A stretch of 64,000 nucleotides of DNA, taken from NCBI GenBank assembly GCA_026126205.1, contig JAHCJP010000001.1:372001-436000 (forward strand), written 5' to 3'. The notes beneath the pieces were generated by a model, which worked only from the letters and a program-made list of their open reading frames with translations, was not told the origin of the DNA and searched no databases. A program made the position numbers and the translations under genes. Shown in pieces: positions 28,823 through 38,620 of this stretch (the first letter of the stretch is position 1; every line of letters begins with the position of its first letter). The stretch comes from Maricaulaceae bacterium. GTDB taxonomy: Bacteria; Pseudomonadota; Alphaproteobacteria; Caulobacterales; Maricaulaceae.

Positions 28823-31180
28823 TTAGAACTCTCTTCTCTGGCTGAAGCGGAAGAATTCCCGCCTGTCATATGTTTCCCTGATGAAGGCCTCGGCGAAGTC
28901 GAACCGGATGGGTCCGAACGGCGAATCCCAGAAGATGCTGACACCGGCGGAAAGCCGCGGCGACAGATCATCCACAGTGAACGCTGCAAATCCCGTACCT
29001 TCTGCGATGCGATCCGTATCATCAAGCAGGCCGAGAGTGCCGAACTCCGTGAAGACGCTGCCCCGGATGCCATACTGTTCCGGCAATCCGAGCGGGAAGG
29101 TGACTTCCAGCGTGCCGATGGCGTAGGCCCGGCCCCCCAGCGCGTCCCCGCCGCGCAATTCGCCCGTATCAGGATCCCGGATGACGACCCTGGGGCCGAT
29201 GCCGGCGAATTCGAACCCTCTGAAATTATTGCCTCCCTTGAAGAAGCGGTCATTGATGAGCACCGAATCCCCGCCCCATCCCATGATGAAGCCCGACGAA
29301 AGGGTGAAACTGGCCACCACGTCCCGCCACAGCCCGCGATAGATTGCGGCGTTGGTCTCGGTTCTCATGTACCGAACATCGCCGCCGATACCGGCGAAAT
29401 CTTGGCTGAATTCCAGCACGAATCCGCGCGTCGGGTTGATCGGGTCGTTGGTGCGGTCCCAGCGGAGCGTATATCCGCCGACGGACGTCACGCGCGAACC
29501 GGCCTGCGCCAGCAACGACGGATTGGCGCCGGCGAACACCGTGACATCGTCGGTGCGCAGGAAATAACGCAGGGCCATTTCCGTCGACAGCGTCATCGGG
29601 AAACCGGCCCGGAAACCGCCACCGGTTGTCACGGTCTGGAACGAGGCCTCGCGCGCAAAGTCGGACCGCACGTGGAAGACCTCAAAGCCCGCGGCCAGGT
29701 TACGGTTCAGGAAACGCGGCTCGGTGAAACGAATGTCCACCTGCTGGCGCCGGGAGCTGGACGAAACCCGGAAACGCACGAACTGCCCACGGCCGCGCAG
29801 ATTCCGTTCGGTGATCGACAGGTCGACCATGAACTGGTCGATCGAGGAGAAACCGGCGCCGAAGGCCAGTTCGCCGGTCGGTTGTTCCGTCACCGTCACG
29901 GCCACACGGGCGCGGTCCGGCGCCGAACCGGGCGATTCCTCAATGGTGACATCCTCGAAGAAGCCGAGACGGCGGACACGATTGCGTGACCGGTCAATCA
30001 GAGCGCGGTTGAAGGCGTCGCCCTCGACCAGCTCCATCTCGCGCCGGATCACGTAATCAAGCGTGCGCGTATTGCCGATGATGTCGATGCGCTCGATGTA
30101 GACCCGCGGCCCCTGGTCGACCACGAACTCCACGTCCACGGTGCGGGTCGCGCGGTCGCGCGAGATCATCGGGCGGATATTGACGAACGCATAGCCCGCC
30201 GCGCCGGCCGCATAGGTGAGGCTTTCCACCCCGCTCTCTATCCGGCTGCCGCGGAACAGCTCTCCCGTCCGCAGCGGCAGCATGGAACGCAACAAGTCGC
30301 TCGACAGGTCCGGGATCTCGCTGCGGACGCTGATTTCGCCGAAATTGTAGATGTCGCCTTCGTCCACCGTGAAGGTGATATAGAAGCCGCTCTGATCCGG
30401 CGTCAGCTCGGCCACGGCGGAGACGACGCGGAAGTCCGCGTAGCCCCGGTCGTGGTAATATTGCCGCAGCAGTTCGCGATCATACTCCAGCCGGTCCGGA
30501 TCGTAATTGTCGTTGGAGCTGAAGAAACGCCACCAGCGCGACTCCCGCGTCACGACCTCGCGGCGAAGGCGGCGGTCGCTGAACGCAGCGTTGCCAATAA
30601 AATTGATGCGCCGCACGCCGGTGACCGGCCCTTCGGAAATCTCGAAAATCAGGTCGACGCGGTTCTGCGGCAGTTCGACGATCCGCGGATTCACCGTCAC
30701 GGCGAAGCGGCCGGCGCGGCGATAGACCTCGATTATCCGCTGCACGTCCGCCTGCACGCGGGCGCGGGTGAAGATCGCGCGCGGCTGGGCCTGGATCTCG
30801 TCGGTGATCCGGTTGTCGCGCATGGCGCGATTACCCTCCAGAATCACCCGGTTGATGATCGGGTTCTCCTGCAGGAAGACGATCACGGTCTCGCCGCGAT
30901 CCTCGATGCGCACGTCCGAAAACAGGCCCGTGGCGAACAGGGTCTGGATCGAAAGGTTGATCGCCTGCTGCGTCGCCACCTGGCCCGGCTGCAGGACCAT
31001 GTAGGACAGAACGGTGTCCGCCTCGACCCGCTGGTTGCCGTTAACGATGATCTGCCGGACCGCCGGCTGCGCCGCTGGCGCGGCGGCGGGCTCGTCCTGC
31101 GCACGCGCAACGGACGGAGCCACGGCCGCAGCCATAGCGGTGGCAATCGCAATCATCAGCACGCGCGGAAATTTCGCCAT
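28823..31180 (-). CDS. bamA: Outer membrane protein assembly factor BamA
   Basis: A 785-residue Omp85 protein: signal peptide (about 1-27, ending SVARA), five POTRA domains (about 38-380), then a 16-strand barrel (about 400-785). The substrate-engaging barrel has GGNNFRGFEFAGIGPR and an RFSQRREF end with terminal Phe, the usual beta-signal-like finish. It inserts beta-barrel proteins into the outer membrane. It is placed between rseP and skp, as in nearly all Alphaproteobacteria. Confidence 0.96.
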   Translation of the reverse strand: MAKFPRVLMIAIATAMAAAVAPSVARAQDEPAAAPAAQPAVRQIIVNGNQRVEADTVLSYMVLQPGQVATQQAINLSIQTLFATGLFSDVRIEDRGETVIVFLQENPIINRVILEGNRAMRDNRITDEIQAQPRAIFTRARVQADVQRIIEVYRRAGRFAVTVNPRIVELPQNRVDLIFEISEGPVTGVRRINFIGNAAFSDRRLRREVVTRESRWWRFFSSNDNYDPDRLEYDRELLRQYYHDRGYADFRVVSAVAELTPDQSGFYITFTVDEGDIYNFGEISVRSEIPDLSSDLLRSMLPLRTGELFRGSRIESGVESLTYAAGAAGYAFVNIRPMISRDRATRTVDVEFVVDQGPRVYIERIDIIGNTRTLDYVIRREMELVEGDAFNRALIDRSRNRVRRLGFFEDVTIEESPGSAPDRARVAVTVTEQPTGELAFGAGFSSIDQFMVDLSITERNLRGRGQFVRFRVSSSSRRQQVDIRFTEPRFLNRNLAAGFEVFHVRSDFAREASFQTVTTGGGFRAGFPMTLSTEMALRYFLRTDDVTVFAGANPSLLAQAGSRVTSVGGYTLRWDRTNDPINPTRGFVLEFSQDFAGIGGDVRYMRTETNAAIYRGLWRDVVASFTLSSGFIMGWGGDSVLINDRFFKGGNNFRGFEFAGIGPRVVIRDPDTGELRGGDALGGRAYAIGTLEVTFPLGLPEQYGIRGSVFTEFGTLGLLDDTDRIAEGTGFAAFTVDDLSPRLSAGVSIFWDSPFGPIRFDFAEAFIRETYDRREFFRFSQRREF

Positions 31181-31210
31181 GGTTCAGGCCGCCATTCTTG
31201 TCGCTGCGGA

Positions 31211-32392
31211 TCAGGAGAAAAGCCCGCGCAGATAATGCAAATCGTTCCAGGTCGCTACAAGCATCATCCCGAGCACGAGCGCAAGCCCCACACGGAATCC
31301 GATCACCTGCACGCGCGCGCTGAGAGGCCGGCGCGCGACGGCCTCGTAGGCGTAATACATCAGATGGCCGCCATCCAGCATCGGGATTGGCAGTAGATTC
31401 ACCAACCCCAGCGCCACCGACACGAAAGCCGCCAGCTGCAGCAGGTTCGCCAGCAGCGTCAGCAGCCCGATTCCCGCATCCGGCGCGCCTTCAAGGCTGC
31501 TTTGCGCCACCTGGCCGGACACGGTGACGATGCCGACAGGCCCGTTCAGCAGGTTCGGCGGCGCGCGCCCGGTGACGATGGCGCCGACATAGCGGCCGGT
31601 GGTGACGATCATCCGCCAGGAGCGTTCAACGCCATGCGCCAGCGCGCTCCCCAGGCCGAAGCGCCGGTGCTCGACCTCCGACGTGGAGTGCAGCCCCAGC
31701 CGGGCGATTTCCCGATAACCGCCGAAAGCATCCTGCACCCGCTCACTGCGCGGCGTCGCCTCCAGCGTCAGCGTGCGGCCGTCCCGCTCCACCTCGAAGC
31801 TGAGGCGATGGCCTGCGCGCCAGAACACTTCCGTACTGATGTGCTCGAAGTCGCGGGCGGCGCGCCCGTCAATGGCGATGATGCGATCTCCGGGCTGGAA
31901 CCCGGCTTCCGCCGCAGCCGAATTTTCCACGACCGCGCCGACGACCGGGGCGTACCCTCGCACCCCGAACGCCATCGCCAGGGCGGCGAACAAGCTGATG
32001 GCGAGGATGAAATTCGCCACCGGGCCGGCGATGACGATGATCGCCCGCTGCCACAGCGGCTTGAAATGGAAGCAGCGTCCGGCGTCCGCGCCCATGTCGC
32101 GGCGCATCTGCGCCAGTTTCTCGCGATCCGGCTCGCTGGCCGCGCCGGCGTCACCCATGAAACGCACATATCCGCCCAGCGGAAAGGCCGCCACGCGCCA
32201 GATAGTGCCGCGGCGGTCGCGCGCGGCGAACAGGGTGGGGCCGAATCCGAAGGAGAAGGCCTCGGCGTGCACCCCGAAGGCGCGGCCGGCGAAATAGTGC
32301 CCCAGTTCATGGATCACCACCACGATCGAGATCACGAACAGGAACGCGAATATGGTGAGCAAACCGCCGCCGAGCGCGTCAAGCATCGTCAA
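31211..32392 (-). CDS. rseP: RIP metalloprotease RseP (site-2 protease)
   Basis: A 393-residue inner-membrane zinc protease. The active site HELGH (28-32) is in the first helix, a PDZ domain occupies the middle (GYAPVVGAVVENSAAAEAG; GDRIIAIDGR), and the third zinc ligand is in LLPIPMLDGGHLMYYAYE near 340. It releases extracytoplasmic sigma factors by cleaving membrane anti-sigma factors, and may clear signal peptides. Only one clear PDZ is seen, against two in E. coli RseP, common for this class. Confidence 0.95.
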   Translation of the reverse strand: MTMLDALGGGLLTIFAFLFVISIVVVIHELGHYFAGRAFGVHAEAFSFGFGPTLFAARDRRGTIWRVAAFPLGGYVRFMGDAGAASEPDREKLAQMRRDMGADAGRCFHFKPLWQRAIIVIAGPVANFILAISLFAALAMAFGVRGYAPVVGAVVENSAAAEAGFQPGDRIIAIDGRAARDFEHISTEVFWRAGHRLSFEVERDGRTLTLEATPRSERVQDAFGGYREIARLGLHSTSEVEHRRFGLGSALAHGVERSWRMIVTTGRYVGAIVTGRAPPNLLNGPVGIVTVSGQVAQSSLEGAPDAGIGLLTLLANLLQLAAFVSVALGLVNLLPIPMLDGGHLMYYAYEAVARRPLSARVQVIGFRVGLALVLGMMLVATWNDLHYLRGLFS

Positions 32393-32395
32393 TCC

Positions 32396-33589
32396 TCATC
32401 CACGCTGGCTCTCGCGCCGGGCGATGGCCGCCATGGCCAGTCTGCGGGCGCGGGCGTCCACGTCAAACACCTGATCAAAGCCCGAAAAGCGTTTAGGCAG
32501 CGTTTCCTCGGCCTCCGCCGTCTCCAAAGCGTCGGCAACGGCCGCGCAGATGTCAAGCAAGCCTATGCGTTCGTTCAGGAAAGCCTCGACGGCGACTTCA
32601 TTGGCCGCGTTCAGCGCCGCCGTCGCCCCCTCGCCCGCCTCTAGCGCCGCGCGCGCCAGGTCCAGCGCGGGAAAACGCTCCGGGTCCGGGGCCATGAAGT
32701 CCAGCCGCCCCACCGCCGCCAGGTCCAGCCGCGCGGCGGGCGTCGGCATGCGTTCCGGCCACGCCAGCGCCGCGGCGATCGGGATGCGCATGTCGGGCGA
32801 ACCCATCTGCGCGATCAGGCTGCCGTCCTGGTATTCGACCATCCCGTGGATGATGGACTGCGGATGCACCACCACATCCACCTGTGCGGGCGAGAGATCG
32901 AACAGGCGGCAGGCCTCGATCACCTCCAGCCCCTTGTTCATCATCGTCGCGGAATCGATGCTGATCTTGTCTCCCATGCTCCATACCGGGTGGGCCAGCG
33001 CATCCTCGACCCGCGCCAGGCGCATGCGCTCCAGCGGCCAGTTCAGGAACGGCCCGCCCGATGCGGTCAGCACGATCCGCCGCACATGGCCTTTCTGGCC
33101 GGCGTTCAGGGCCTGGAAAACGGCGTTGTGTTCGGAATCGACGGGCAGCACGGCGGCCCCGCGGCGCCCGGCCGCCTGCATGAACAGATCCCCGGCGCAG
33201 ACCAGGCATTCCTTGTTGGCCAGCGCGATCACCGCGCCGGTCTCTATCGCCGCCATCGCCGGCCGCAGGCCGGCGGCGCCGACGATCGCCGCCATCACCC
33301 AGCCGGCGTCCATGGCGGCGGCCTCGATAATCGCCTCCGGCCCGGCGCCGCAACGCACGCCGGAACCGGACAGCGCCTCCTCCAGCGCAGCCCCTGCGGC
33401 CGGGTCGGCGACAGCGGCGAACTGCGCGCCGTGACGGCGGGCCAGCTTCGCCAGGTCCGCCGCATTGCGGTTCGCGGTCAGGGCGATAATGCGATAGGCG
33501 CCTTCCGGCGCGCGCGACACCAGGTCCAGCGTCGCCAGGCCCACCGATCCGGTGGCGCCGAGAATGCTGATGCGTCGCGGGGCGCTCAT
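32396..33589 (-). CDS. dxr: 1-deoxy-D-xylulose-5-phosphate reductoisomerase
   Basis: A 397-residue NADPH enzyme of the MEP isoprenoid pathway. The start is ATG 33589 (MSAPRRISILGATGSVGLATLD), which overlaps the cdsA stop as ATGA; ATGs at 33595 and 33613 are in frame but add nothing conserved. The Rossmann motif GATGSVG, the substrate-binding SEHNAVFQAL, ASGGPFL, MGDKISIDSATMMNKGLE and VVHPQSIIHGMVEYQDGS are all present. It feeds isoprenoid precursors used by the nearby uppS product. Confidence 0.97.
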   Translation of the reverse strand: MSAPRRISILGATGSVGLATLDLVSRAPEGAYRIIALTANRNAADLAKLARRHGAQFAAVADPAAGAALEEALSGSGVRCGAGPEAIIEAAAMDAGWVMAAIVGAAGLRPAMAAIETGAVIALANKECLVCAGDLFMQAAGRRGAAVLPVDSEHNAVFQALNAGQKGHVRRIVLTASGGPFLNWPLERMRLARVEDALAHPVWSMGDKISIDSATMMNKGLEVIEACRLFDLSPAQVDVVVHPQSIIHGMVEYQDGSLIAQMGSPDMRIPIAAALAWPERMPTPAARLDLAAVGRLDFMAPDPERFPALDLARAALEAGEGATAALNAANEVAVEAFLNERIGLLDICAAVADALETAEAEETLPKRFSGFDQVFDVDARARRLAMAAIARRESQRG

Positions 33590-34411
33590 GGCCATATCTC
33601 CGGCGTCAGCCATTGCAGCGCCGCCGCCGCCAGAACCGCCAGCATCAGCGCGTCGACACGGTCCAGAACCCCGCCATGTCCCGGAATGATATGGCCGGAA
33701 TCCTTCACGCCGAACCAGCGCTTGCTCAGCGACATCAGCAGGTCGCCGGCCACCGCCGCCACGGACAGGACCAGCGCGCCGCCCAGCGCCGGCCAGACGG
33801 GCGCGCCCAGCAGAAGCGCCGCGTGCTTATGCAGCGCCAACACATGCGGCGGCCAGCGCCGCGATAACGCCTGTCCAGGTCTTGTTCGGGCTGGCCTGCG
33901 GCCACAGTTTCGGCCCGCCGATCCAGGTGCCGGCGAGATAGGCGAAGCTGTCCGCAGCCCAGACCACGGCCAGCAGGTACACCAGCGCCTCAAGCCCGCC
34001 TTCGCCCGCGCGCAGCGCCGCCAGCGCGCCCGCCGAAGCCGCGACATAGATCACCCCCGCCGCCGAACGCGCGCGCACCGCCATCGGCGCGCCGGACAAA
34101 GCCATCATCCCGGCCGCGCCTGCCAGCGTCCATCCGGCCGCCCACGCGGCTTGCCCGGATGCGGCCAGCACCACAGCGACGGCGCATGTGGTGGCGGCGA
34201 TGGCGAAGGCGCGGGTGGGCGGGCCCGCGTGGGCCATGCGCACCCATTCCCAGCCCATGGCCGCCGCAAAGGCGGCGACATAGAGCGTGAACCCGGTTCC
34301 GCCGAACCACACCAGCGCCAGCGAGGCCGGCCCCAGGATCAGCGCCGAGACCAGCCGCACTGGAAACGCCGGGTCATGCCGCGTCCGGCCCGGCTCAGGC
34401 GGCGGTGTCAT
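33586..34411 (-). pseudogene. cdsA: Phosphatidate cytidylyltransferase CdsA, frameshifted
   Basis: CdsA makes CDP-diacylglycerol from phosphatidate and CTP in the inner membrane and is normally essential. Reading from ATG 34411, the N-terminal 194 codons run through hydrophobic helices to SFAYLAGTWIGGPKLWP and PNKTWTGVI, then stop at TAA 33827-33829. The C-terminal signature (GDLLMSLSKRWFG, VKDSGHIIPGHGGVLDR) continues in the +1 frame from about 33843 to the stop at 33586. The distance from KTW to GDL across the break matches E. coli CdsA, so one base appears extra or two missing, somewhere around 33830-33850. There is no homopolymer there. The 3' half could begin at GTG 33843, making a split protein. 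The gene overlaps uppS by 17 bases and dxr by four. Sequencing error, real pseudogene, split gene and programmed shift are all possible. Confidence 0.85.
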
Positions 34412-35144
34412 CCGCGCCTCCGAAACGCCGCTCGCGCGCCCTGTATTCATCGACGGCGCGCCGGAAATGCGCCGCCTCGAAATCCGGCCACAGCACGTCC
34501 AGAAACACATACTCAGCATAGGCCGCCTGCCAGGGCAGGAAGTTGCTGGTGCGGTGCTCGCCGCTGGTGCGGATCACCAGGTCCGGGTCCGGCATGCCCG
34601 CGGTGTCGAGACTGGCCGCGAACGCCGCTTCGTCGATCTGCGCCGGGTCGATCTCGCCCGCCGCCGCCGCCTCGGCCAGCCGCCGCGCGGCGCGCGCGAT
34701 CTCGTCGCGGCCGCCATAATTGAAGGCGATCACCAGGTTGAAATCCGAATTGTCGCGGGTGCGCGCCTCAGCGCGGTCGATGATCTCCGTCAGGTCCGGC
34801 GCCAGGTCGCTGCGCCGCCCGATGACGCGCACCCGCACGCCCTCCCCGGCCAGACGCTCCAGGTCCGCGTCCACGAAACGCCGCAGCAGTTCGAACAGCG
34901 CGTCGACCTCTTCAATGGGACGCCGCCAGTTCTCGGTGGAGAAACCGTACAGGGTCAGCCAGCGGACGCCCAGCTCGCCGGCGGTCTTCACCGCGCCGCG
35001 CACCGCCTCGACGCCGCGGCGGTGGCCGAAGGCGCGCGGCTGTCCACGCGCCCGCGCCCAGCGGCCGTTGCCGTCCATGATGATGGCGACATGCATCGGC
35101 GCCGGGCGGGCCCTGCCTGCATTGTCGTTCTGGCTGCCGGCCAC
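34395..35144 (-). CDS. uppS: Isoprenyl transferase (undecaprenyl diphosphate synthase)
   Basis: A 249-residue cis-prenyltransferase extending farnesyl diphosphate with IPP to undecaprenyl diphosphate, the carrier for peptidoglycan and O-antigen. Signatures: HVAIIMDGNGRWA with catalytic Asp24, GHRRGVEAVR, LTLYGFSTENW, and the C-terminal DPDLVIRTSGEHRTSNFLPWQ plus YVFLDVLWPDF. The usual EQR-LSNF appears as EHRTSNF, a mild variation. It overlaps the cdsA start by 17 bases. Confidence 0.95.
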   Translation of the reverse strand: MAGSQNDNAGRARPAPMHVAIIMDGNGRWARARGQPRAFGHRRGVEAVRGAVKTAGELGVRWLTLYGFSTENWRRPIEEVDALFELLRRFVDADLERLAGEGVRVRVIGRRSDLAPDLTEIIDRAEARTRDNSDFNLVIAFNYGGRDEIARAARRLAEAAAAGEIDPAQIDEAAFAASLDTAGMPDPDLVIRTSGEHRTSNFLPWQAAYAEYVFLDVLWPDFEAAHFRRAVDEYRARERRFGGADDTAA

Positions 35145-35183
35145 ACCCGCCTCCGTCTATCCACGCCCGGCCTGCGCCGCCGG

Positions 35184-35750
35184 TCAGACGTGCATGATCT
35201 CTTCCTGCTTGGTCTTAAGTGTGGCGTCGATGCGGCTGACCGCGTCGTCGGTCAGCTTCTGCACGTCGGCGGCGAAAGCCTTGTGCTCGTCCTCGCTGAT
35301 GGCGCCGTCGCGCTCCAGCCGTTTCAGGGCCTCCATGCCGTCACGGCGCACATTGCGCACCGCGACGCGGGCCTGTTCGGCGTAGCCGCCGGCCAGCTTG
35401 GCCAGCTCCGCCCGCCGCTCCTCGTTCAGCGCCGGGATCGGAATGCGGATCAGCACCCCCTCCACCACCGGGTTCAGGCCGATGCCGGAATTGCGGATCG
35501 CCTTGTCCACCGCGCCGACCAGCGCCTTGTCCCACACCTGGATCGACAGCATGCGCGGTTCGGGGACGGAGATGTTGCCCACCTGGTTCAGCGGCATCTG
35601 CGAGCCGTAGGCGTCGACGCGGATCGGCTCCAGCAGGCTGACGCTGGCGCGGCCGGTGCGCAGGCCGGCGAATTCCTTCTTCAGCGCGTCGATCGCGCCG
35701 TCCATGCGCCGCTGCAGGTCGTCAAGGTCGAAATCGCCGTCGTCGCTCAT
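35184..35750 (-). CDS. frr: Ribosome recycling factor
   Basis: A 188-residue tRNA-mimic that, with EF-G, splits post-termination ribosomes. Recognisable segments are the N-terminal helix [74 protein letters not shown] and [16 protein letters not shown]. Length is standard. It sits between pyrH and uppS in the conserved translation-to-envelope cluster. Confidence 0.97.
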   Translation of the reverse strand: MSDDGDFDLDDLQRRMDGAIDALKKEFAGLRTGRASVSLLEPIRVDAYGSQMPLNQVGNISVPEPRMLSIQVWDKALVGAVDKAIRNSGIGLNPVVEGVLIRIPIPALNEERRAELAKLAGGYAEQARVAVRNVRRDGMEALKRLERDGAISEDEHKAFAADVQKLTDDAVSRIDATLKTKQEEIMHV

Positions 35751-35778
35751 AGCCGCCCCGTGTTCCTTGTCCGCGTTG

Positions 35779-36561
35779 TCATGGCTTGCGGGCGGCGCCG
35801 ATCACCGTGCAGACGCCGGAGCCGGTGAGCACGCGCGCCAGCCCGCCCTTGTCGTGAATGTCGAAGACCACGATAGGGATGGCGTTTTCGCGCATCAAGG
35901 TCACCGCGGCGGCGTCCATCACCTTCAGGTCGCGCGCCAGCACGTCGAGATAGTCGAGACGGTCATAGCGCTCGGCCTTCGGGTTCTTGCGCGGGTCCTC
36001 GGCGTAAACGCCGTCGACCTGCGTGCCCTTGAACAGCGCGTCGCAGCCCATCTCCGCGGCGCGCAGGGCCGCGGCGGTGTCGGTGGTGAAGAACGGGTTG
36101 CCGGTGCCGGCGGCGAAGATCACCACCCGGTTCTTCTCCATGTGGCGGATGGCGCGGCGGCGGATATAGGGTTCGCAAACCGTCATCATCGGAATCGCGG
36201 ACTGCACCCGTGTCGGCACGCCCGCGCGCTCGATCGCCGTCTGCATCGCCAGCGCGTTCATCACCGTCGCCAGCATGCCCATGTAATCGGCCGCGGCGCG
36301 GTCCATGCCCTTCGCGGCCGCCGAGAAACCGCGGAAAATGTTGCCGCCGCCGATGACCAGGCACATCTGCACGCCGGACGACACCGCGGCGGCGACTTCC
36401 GCCGCCACGCGATCCGCCGTCTCGATATCAATACCGTATTGTCCTTTACCCATAAGGGCTTCGCCAGAAATCTTCAGCAAAACCCTGCGGTAAATCGGGG
36501 CGGCGCTCTTCGCCTTGGGCGCGGAGGAGGCTGTGGGAGCGGAGGCGGTTGAATCAGTCAC
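35779..36561 (-). CDS. pyrH: Uridylate kinase
   Basis: A 260-residue UMP kinase of the amino-acid-kinase fold, feeding UDP/UTP supply. Motifs: [60 protein letters not shown] and a C-terminal [11 protein letters not shown]. The first about 20 residues (Ser/Ala/Pro-rich) precede the conserved core and may be a natural extension or a start placed too early; no nearer ATG precedes the core. It lies between tsf (56-base gap) and frr. Confidence 0.96.
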   Translation of the reverse strand: MTDSTASAPTASSAPKAKSAAPIYRRVLLKISGEALMGKGQYGIDIETADRVAAEVAAAVSSGVQMCLVIGGGNIFRGFSAAAKGMDRAAADYMGMLATVMNALAMQTAIERAGVPTRVQSAIPMMTVCEPYIRRRAIRHMEKNRVVIFAAGTGNPFFTTDTAAALRAAEMGCDALFKGTQVDGVYAEDPRKNPKAERYDRLDYLDVLARDLKVMDAAAVTLMRENAIPIVVFDIHDKGGLARVLTGSGVCTVIGAARKP

Positions 36562-36617
36562 GGGGGCGCAGACTAGAGCATGCGCGCCGGGGCGGGAATG
36601 CCCCGGCGCGAAAGCTT

Positions 36618-37565
36618 TTACCGCTGGCCGGCCGCGGCGGCGACCTCGGCGGCGAAGTCCTCGGACTTCTTCTCGACGCCCTCGCCCAGCGCCATGCGCA
36701 CGAAACCGGCGATCTCCACCGGCGCGCCGACCACGGCGGCCTCGTCCTTCAGCAGCTTCTCGATGGTGCGGTCCGGGTCCATGACGAAGGCCTGGCTCAG
36801 CAGCACCACCTCTTCGTAGAACTTGCGGATGCGGCCATCGACCATCTTCTCGATGATCGCCTCGGGCTTGCCGGATTCGCGCGCCTGCTCGATCAGGATC
36901 GCGCGCTCCTTGTTCACCACTTCCGGGTCCAGCTCATTGGTGCTGACCGCCAGCGCCGCCGCCGGCGAGGCCGCGGCGACATGCATGGCGATGCGGCGGC
37001 CCAGATCCATCAGCTTGTCCTTGTCGCCGGCGGACTTCAGCGCCACCAGCACGCCGAGACGGCCGACGCCCTCGGCGGCGGCGTTGTGCACATAGGTGGC
37101 CACCACGCCCGGATCGGCGCTCAGCGCCGCGGCGCGGCGCAGGTTCATGTTCTCGCCGATCTTGGCGATCAGGCCGGTGAGGCTTCCCTCCACCGTCCCG
37201 CCGCCGCCGGTCTTCGCGCCCTTGATGGCCTCGACATCGCCGCCGGCGTCCAGCGCCAGCGCGGCGATCTCGCGCACCGCGTTCTGGAAGATCTCGTTGC
37301 GGGCGACGAAGTCGGTTTCGGAGTTCAGCTCCACCACGGCGCCGGTCATGCCGGCGCCCGCGGCGCGGGCGCTGACGCCCACCAGCCCTTCGGAGGCGAC
37401 GCGGCCGGATTTCTTGGCCGCTTTCGACAGCCCCTTGGCGCGCAGCCAGTCGACCGCCGCTTCCATGTCGCCGCCGGATTCCTCCAGCGCCTTCTTGCAA
37501 TCCATCATGCCCGCGCCGGTTTTCTCGCGCAGTTCCTTGACGAGGGCCGCCGTGATCTCAGCCAT
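36618..37565 (-). CDS. tsf: Translation elongation factor Ts
   Basis: A 315-residue guanine-nucleotide exchange factor for EF-Tu. ATG 37565 is the start ([20 protein letters not shown]); the open frame beyond it overlaps rpsB and is not coding. The UBA-like N-terminus ([14 protein letters not shown]) and the EF-Tu contact TDFVAR in [11 protein letters not shown] are present, as is the coiled-coil-like C-terminal helix. It follows rpsB by 35 bases, as in most bacteria. Confidence 0.97.
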   Translation of the reverse strand: MAEITAALVKELREKTGAGMMDCKKALEESGGDMEAAVDWLRAKGLSKAAKKSGRVASEGLVGVSARAAGAGMTGAVVELNSETDFVARNEIFQNAVREIAALALDAGGDVEAIKGAKTGGGGTVEGSLTGLIAKIGENMNLRRAAALSADPGVVATYVHNAAAEGVGRLGVLVALKSAGDKDKLMDLGRRIAMHVAAASPAAALAVSTNELDPEVVNKERAILIEQARESGKPEAIIEKMVDGRIRKFYEEVVLLSQAFVMDPDRTIEKLLKDEAAVVGAPVEIAGFVRMALGEGVEKKSEDFAAEVAAAAGQR

Positions 37566-37600
37566 CGGTCTGTCTCCTGATCTGGTTTCGGGGACCGGGC

Positions 37601-38452
37601 TTACGCGCCGGTCTTGTCTGTTTCGGATTCGGTTTCGGCGTCCGCGGCGGGCGCTTCGGCTTCGGCCGCCGGCTCCTCGGCCGGCGCGGCTTCCCCGGCG
37701 GTCAGCGCCGGCTCGACCGGGGCTTCGGACGCGCCCAGATCGACGCCCATCGCCGCCTGGCCGGAGGCCATGCCGTCCAGCACCGCGTCGGCGACGAGGT
37801 CGCAATACAGCGCGATGGCGCGCGCGGCGTCGTCATTGGCCGGAATCGGAAAGTCGATCAGCGTCGGGTCGCAGTTGGTGTCGACCACGGCGATCACCGG
37901 AATGCCCAGCTTGCGGGCTTCCTGCACGGCGATCGCCTCCTTGTTGGTGTCGATCACGAACATCAGGTTCGGCAGGCCGCCCATGTCCTTGATGCCGCCC
38001 AGCGACAGCTCAAGCTTGTCGCGCTCGCGCGTCAGCTGCAGCAGCTCCTTCTTGGTCAGGCCGCTGGCCGCCTGGTCGCCGTCCAGCACATCCTCCAGCT
38101 CCCGCAGCCGCTGGATTGAGTTGGAGATGGTGCGCCAGTTGGTCAGCGTGCCGCCCAGCCAGCGGTGATTGACATAGTACTGGGCGCAGCGTTTCGCCGC
38201 CATGGCGACCGGTTCCGACGCCTGGCGCTTGGTGCCGACGAACAGGATGCGGCCGCCGCCGGCGGCGGCGTCGCGCACCTGGACCAGCGCCTGGTGCAGC
38301 AAGGGCACGGTCTGCGACAGGTCGATGATGTGGATTTTCGCCCGTTCGCCGAAGATGAAGCTCTTCATCTTCGGGTTCCAGCGGTGAGTCTGGTGGCCGA
38401 AATGGGCGCCGGCTTCCAGAAGCTGGCGCATGCTGAATTCAGGGAGAGCCAT
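37601..38452 (-). CDS. rpsB: 30S ribosomal protein S2
   Basis: A 283-residue ribosomal protein starting at ATG 38452 ([22 protein letters not shown]). Conserved blocks: [60 protein letters not shown] and [13 protein letters not shown]. The C-terminal about 45 residues are an Ala/Glu-rich acidic tail ([13 protein letters not shown]), longer than in E. coli S2 but common in Alphaproteobacteria. It has its own promoter and a structured leader upstream. Confidence 0.97.
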   Translation of the reverse strand: MALPEFSMRQLLEAGAHFGHQTHRWNPKMKSFIFGERAKIHIIDLSQTVPLLHQALVQVRDAAAGGGRILFVGTKRQASEPVAMAAKRCAQYYVNHRWLGGTLTNWRTISNSIQRLRELEDVLDGDQAASGLTKKELLQLTRERDKLELSLGGIKDMGGLPNLMFVIDTNKEAIAVQEARKLGIPVIAVVDTNCDPTLIDFPIPANDDAARAIALYCDLVADAVLDGMASGQAAMGVDLGASEAPVEPALTAGEAAPAEEPAAEAEAPAADAETESETDKTGA

Positions 38453-38475
38453 GACAATGTCCTTTTCCGGTTGGC

Positions 38476-38510
38476 CTCCGCAGGGCGGAGCCGCCGGAAA
38501 ACCCGGCGGC
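38476..38510 (-). ncRNA. Possible structured rpsB mRNA leader
   Basis: Two hairpins lie just before the rpsB ribosome site: CTCCGC-AGG-GCGGAG (38476-38490) and GCCGCCGG/CCGGCGGC (38490-38497 and 38503-38510, 5-base loop). They share one base, so they would be adjacent stems or alternatives. S2 leaders are autoregulatory in other bacteria; here the role is inferred from position alone. Confidence 0.35.
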
Positions 38511-38564
38511 ACCGGAGCGACGGTTCATATGAAACGCCGAAGCCCCACGTGCGAGATGCGCGCG

Positions 38565-38593
38565 CTTATATGGAAAGGCGGCGCCGAGCGCAA
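38565..38593 (-). promoter_or_regulatory. rpsB-tsf promoter
   Basis: On the minus strand TTGCGC (38593-38588) and TATAAG (38570-38565) are separated by exactly 17 bases. Transcription would begin near 38558 and give a leader of about 105 bases before rpsB. The promoter lies in the 168-base gap after dnaE. Confidence 0.6.
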
Positions 38594-38620
38594 GCGCCGC
38601 AAACGGCCATGCACAAAACG

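Noticed and set aside
33827..33843. A confident programmed frameshift call in cdsA
   Set aside because: No classic slippery heptamer or downstream stimulatory structure was seen at the junction. Kept only as one of several possible explanations.
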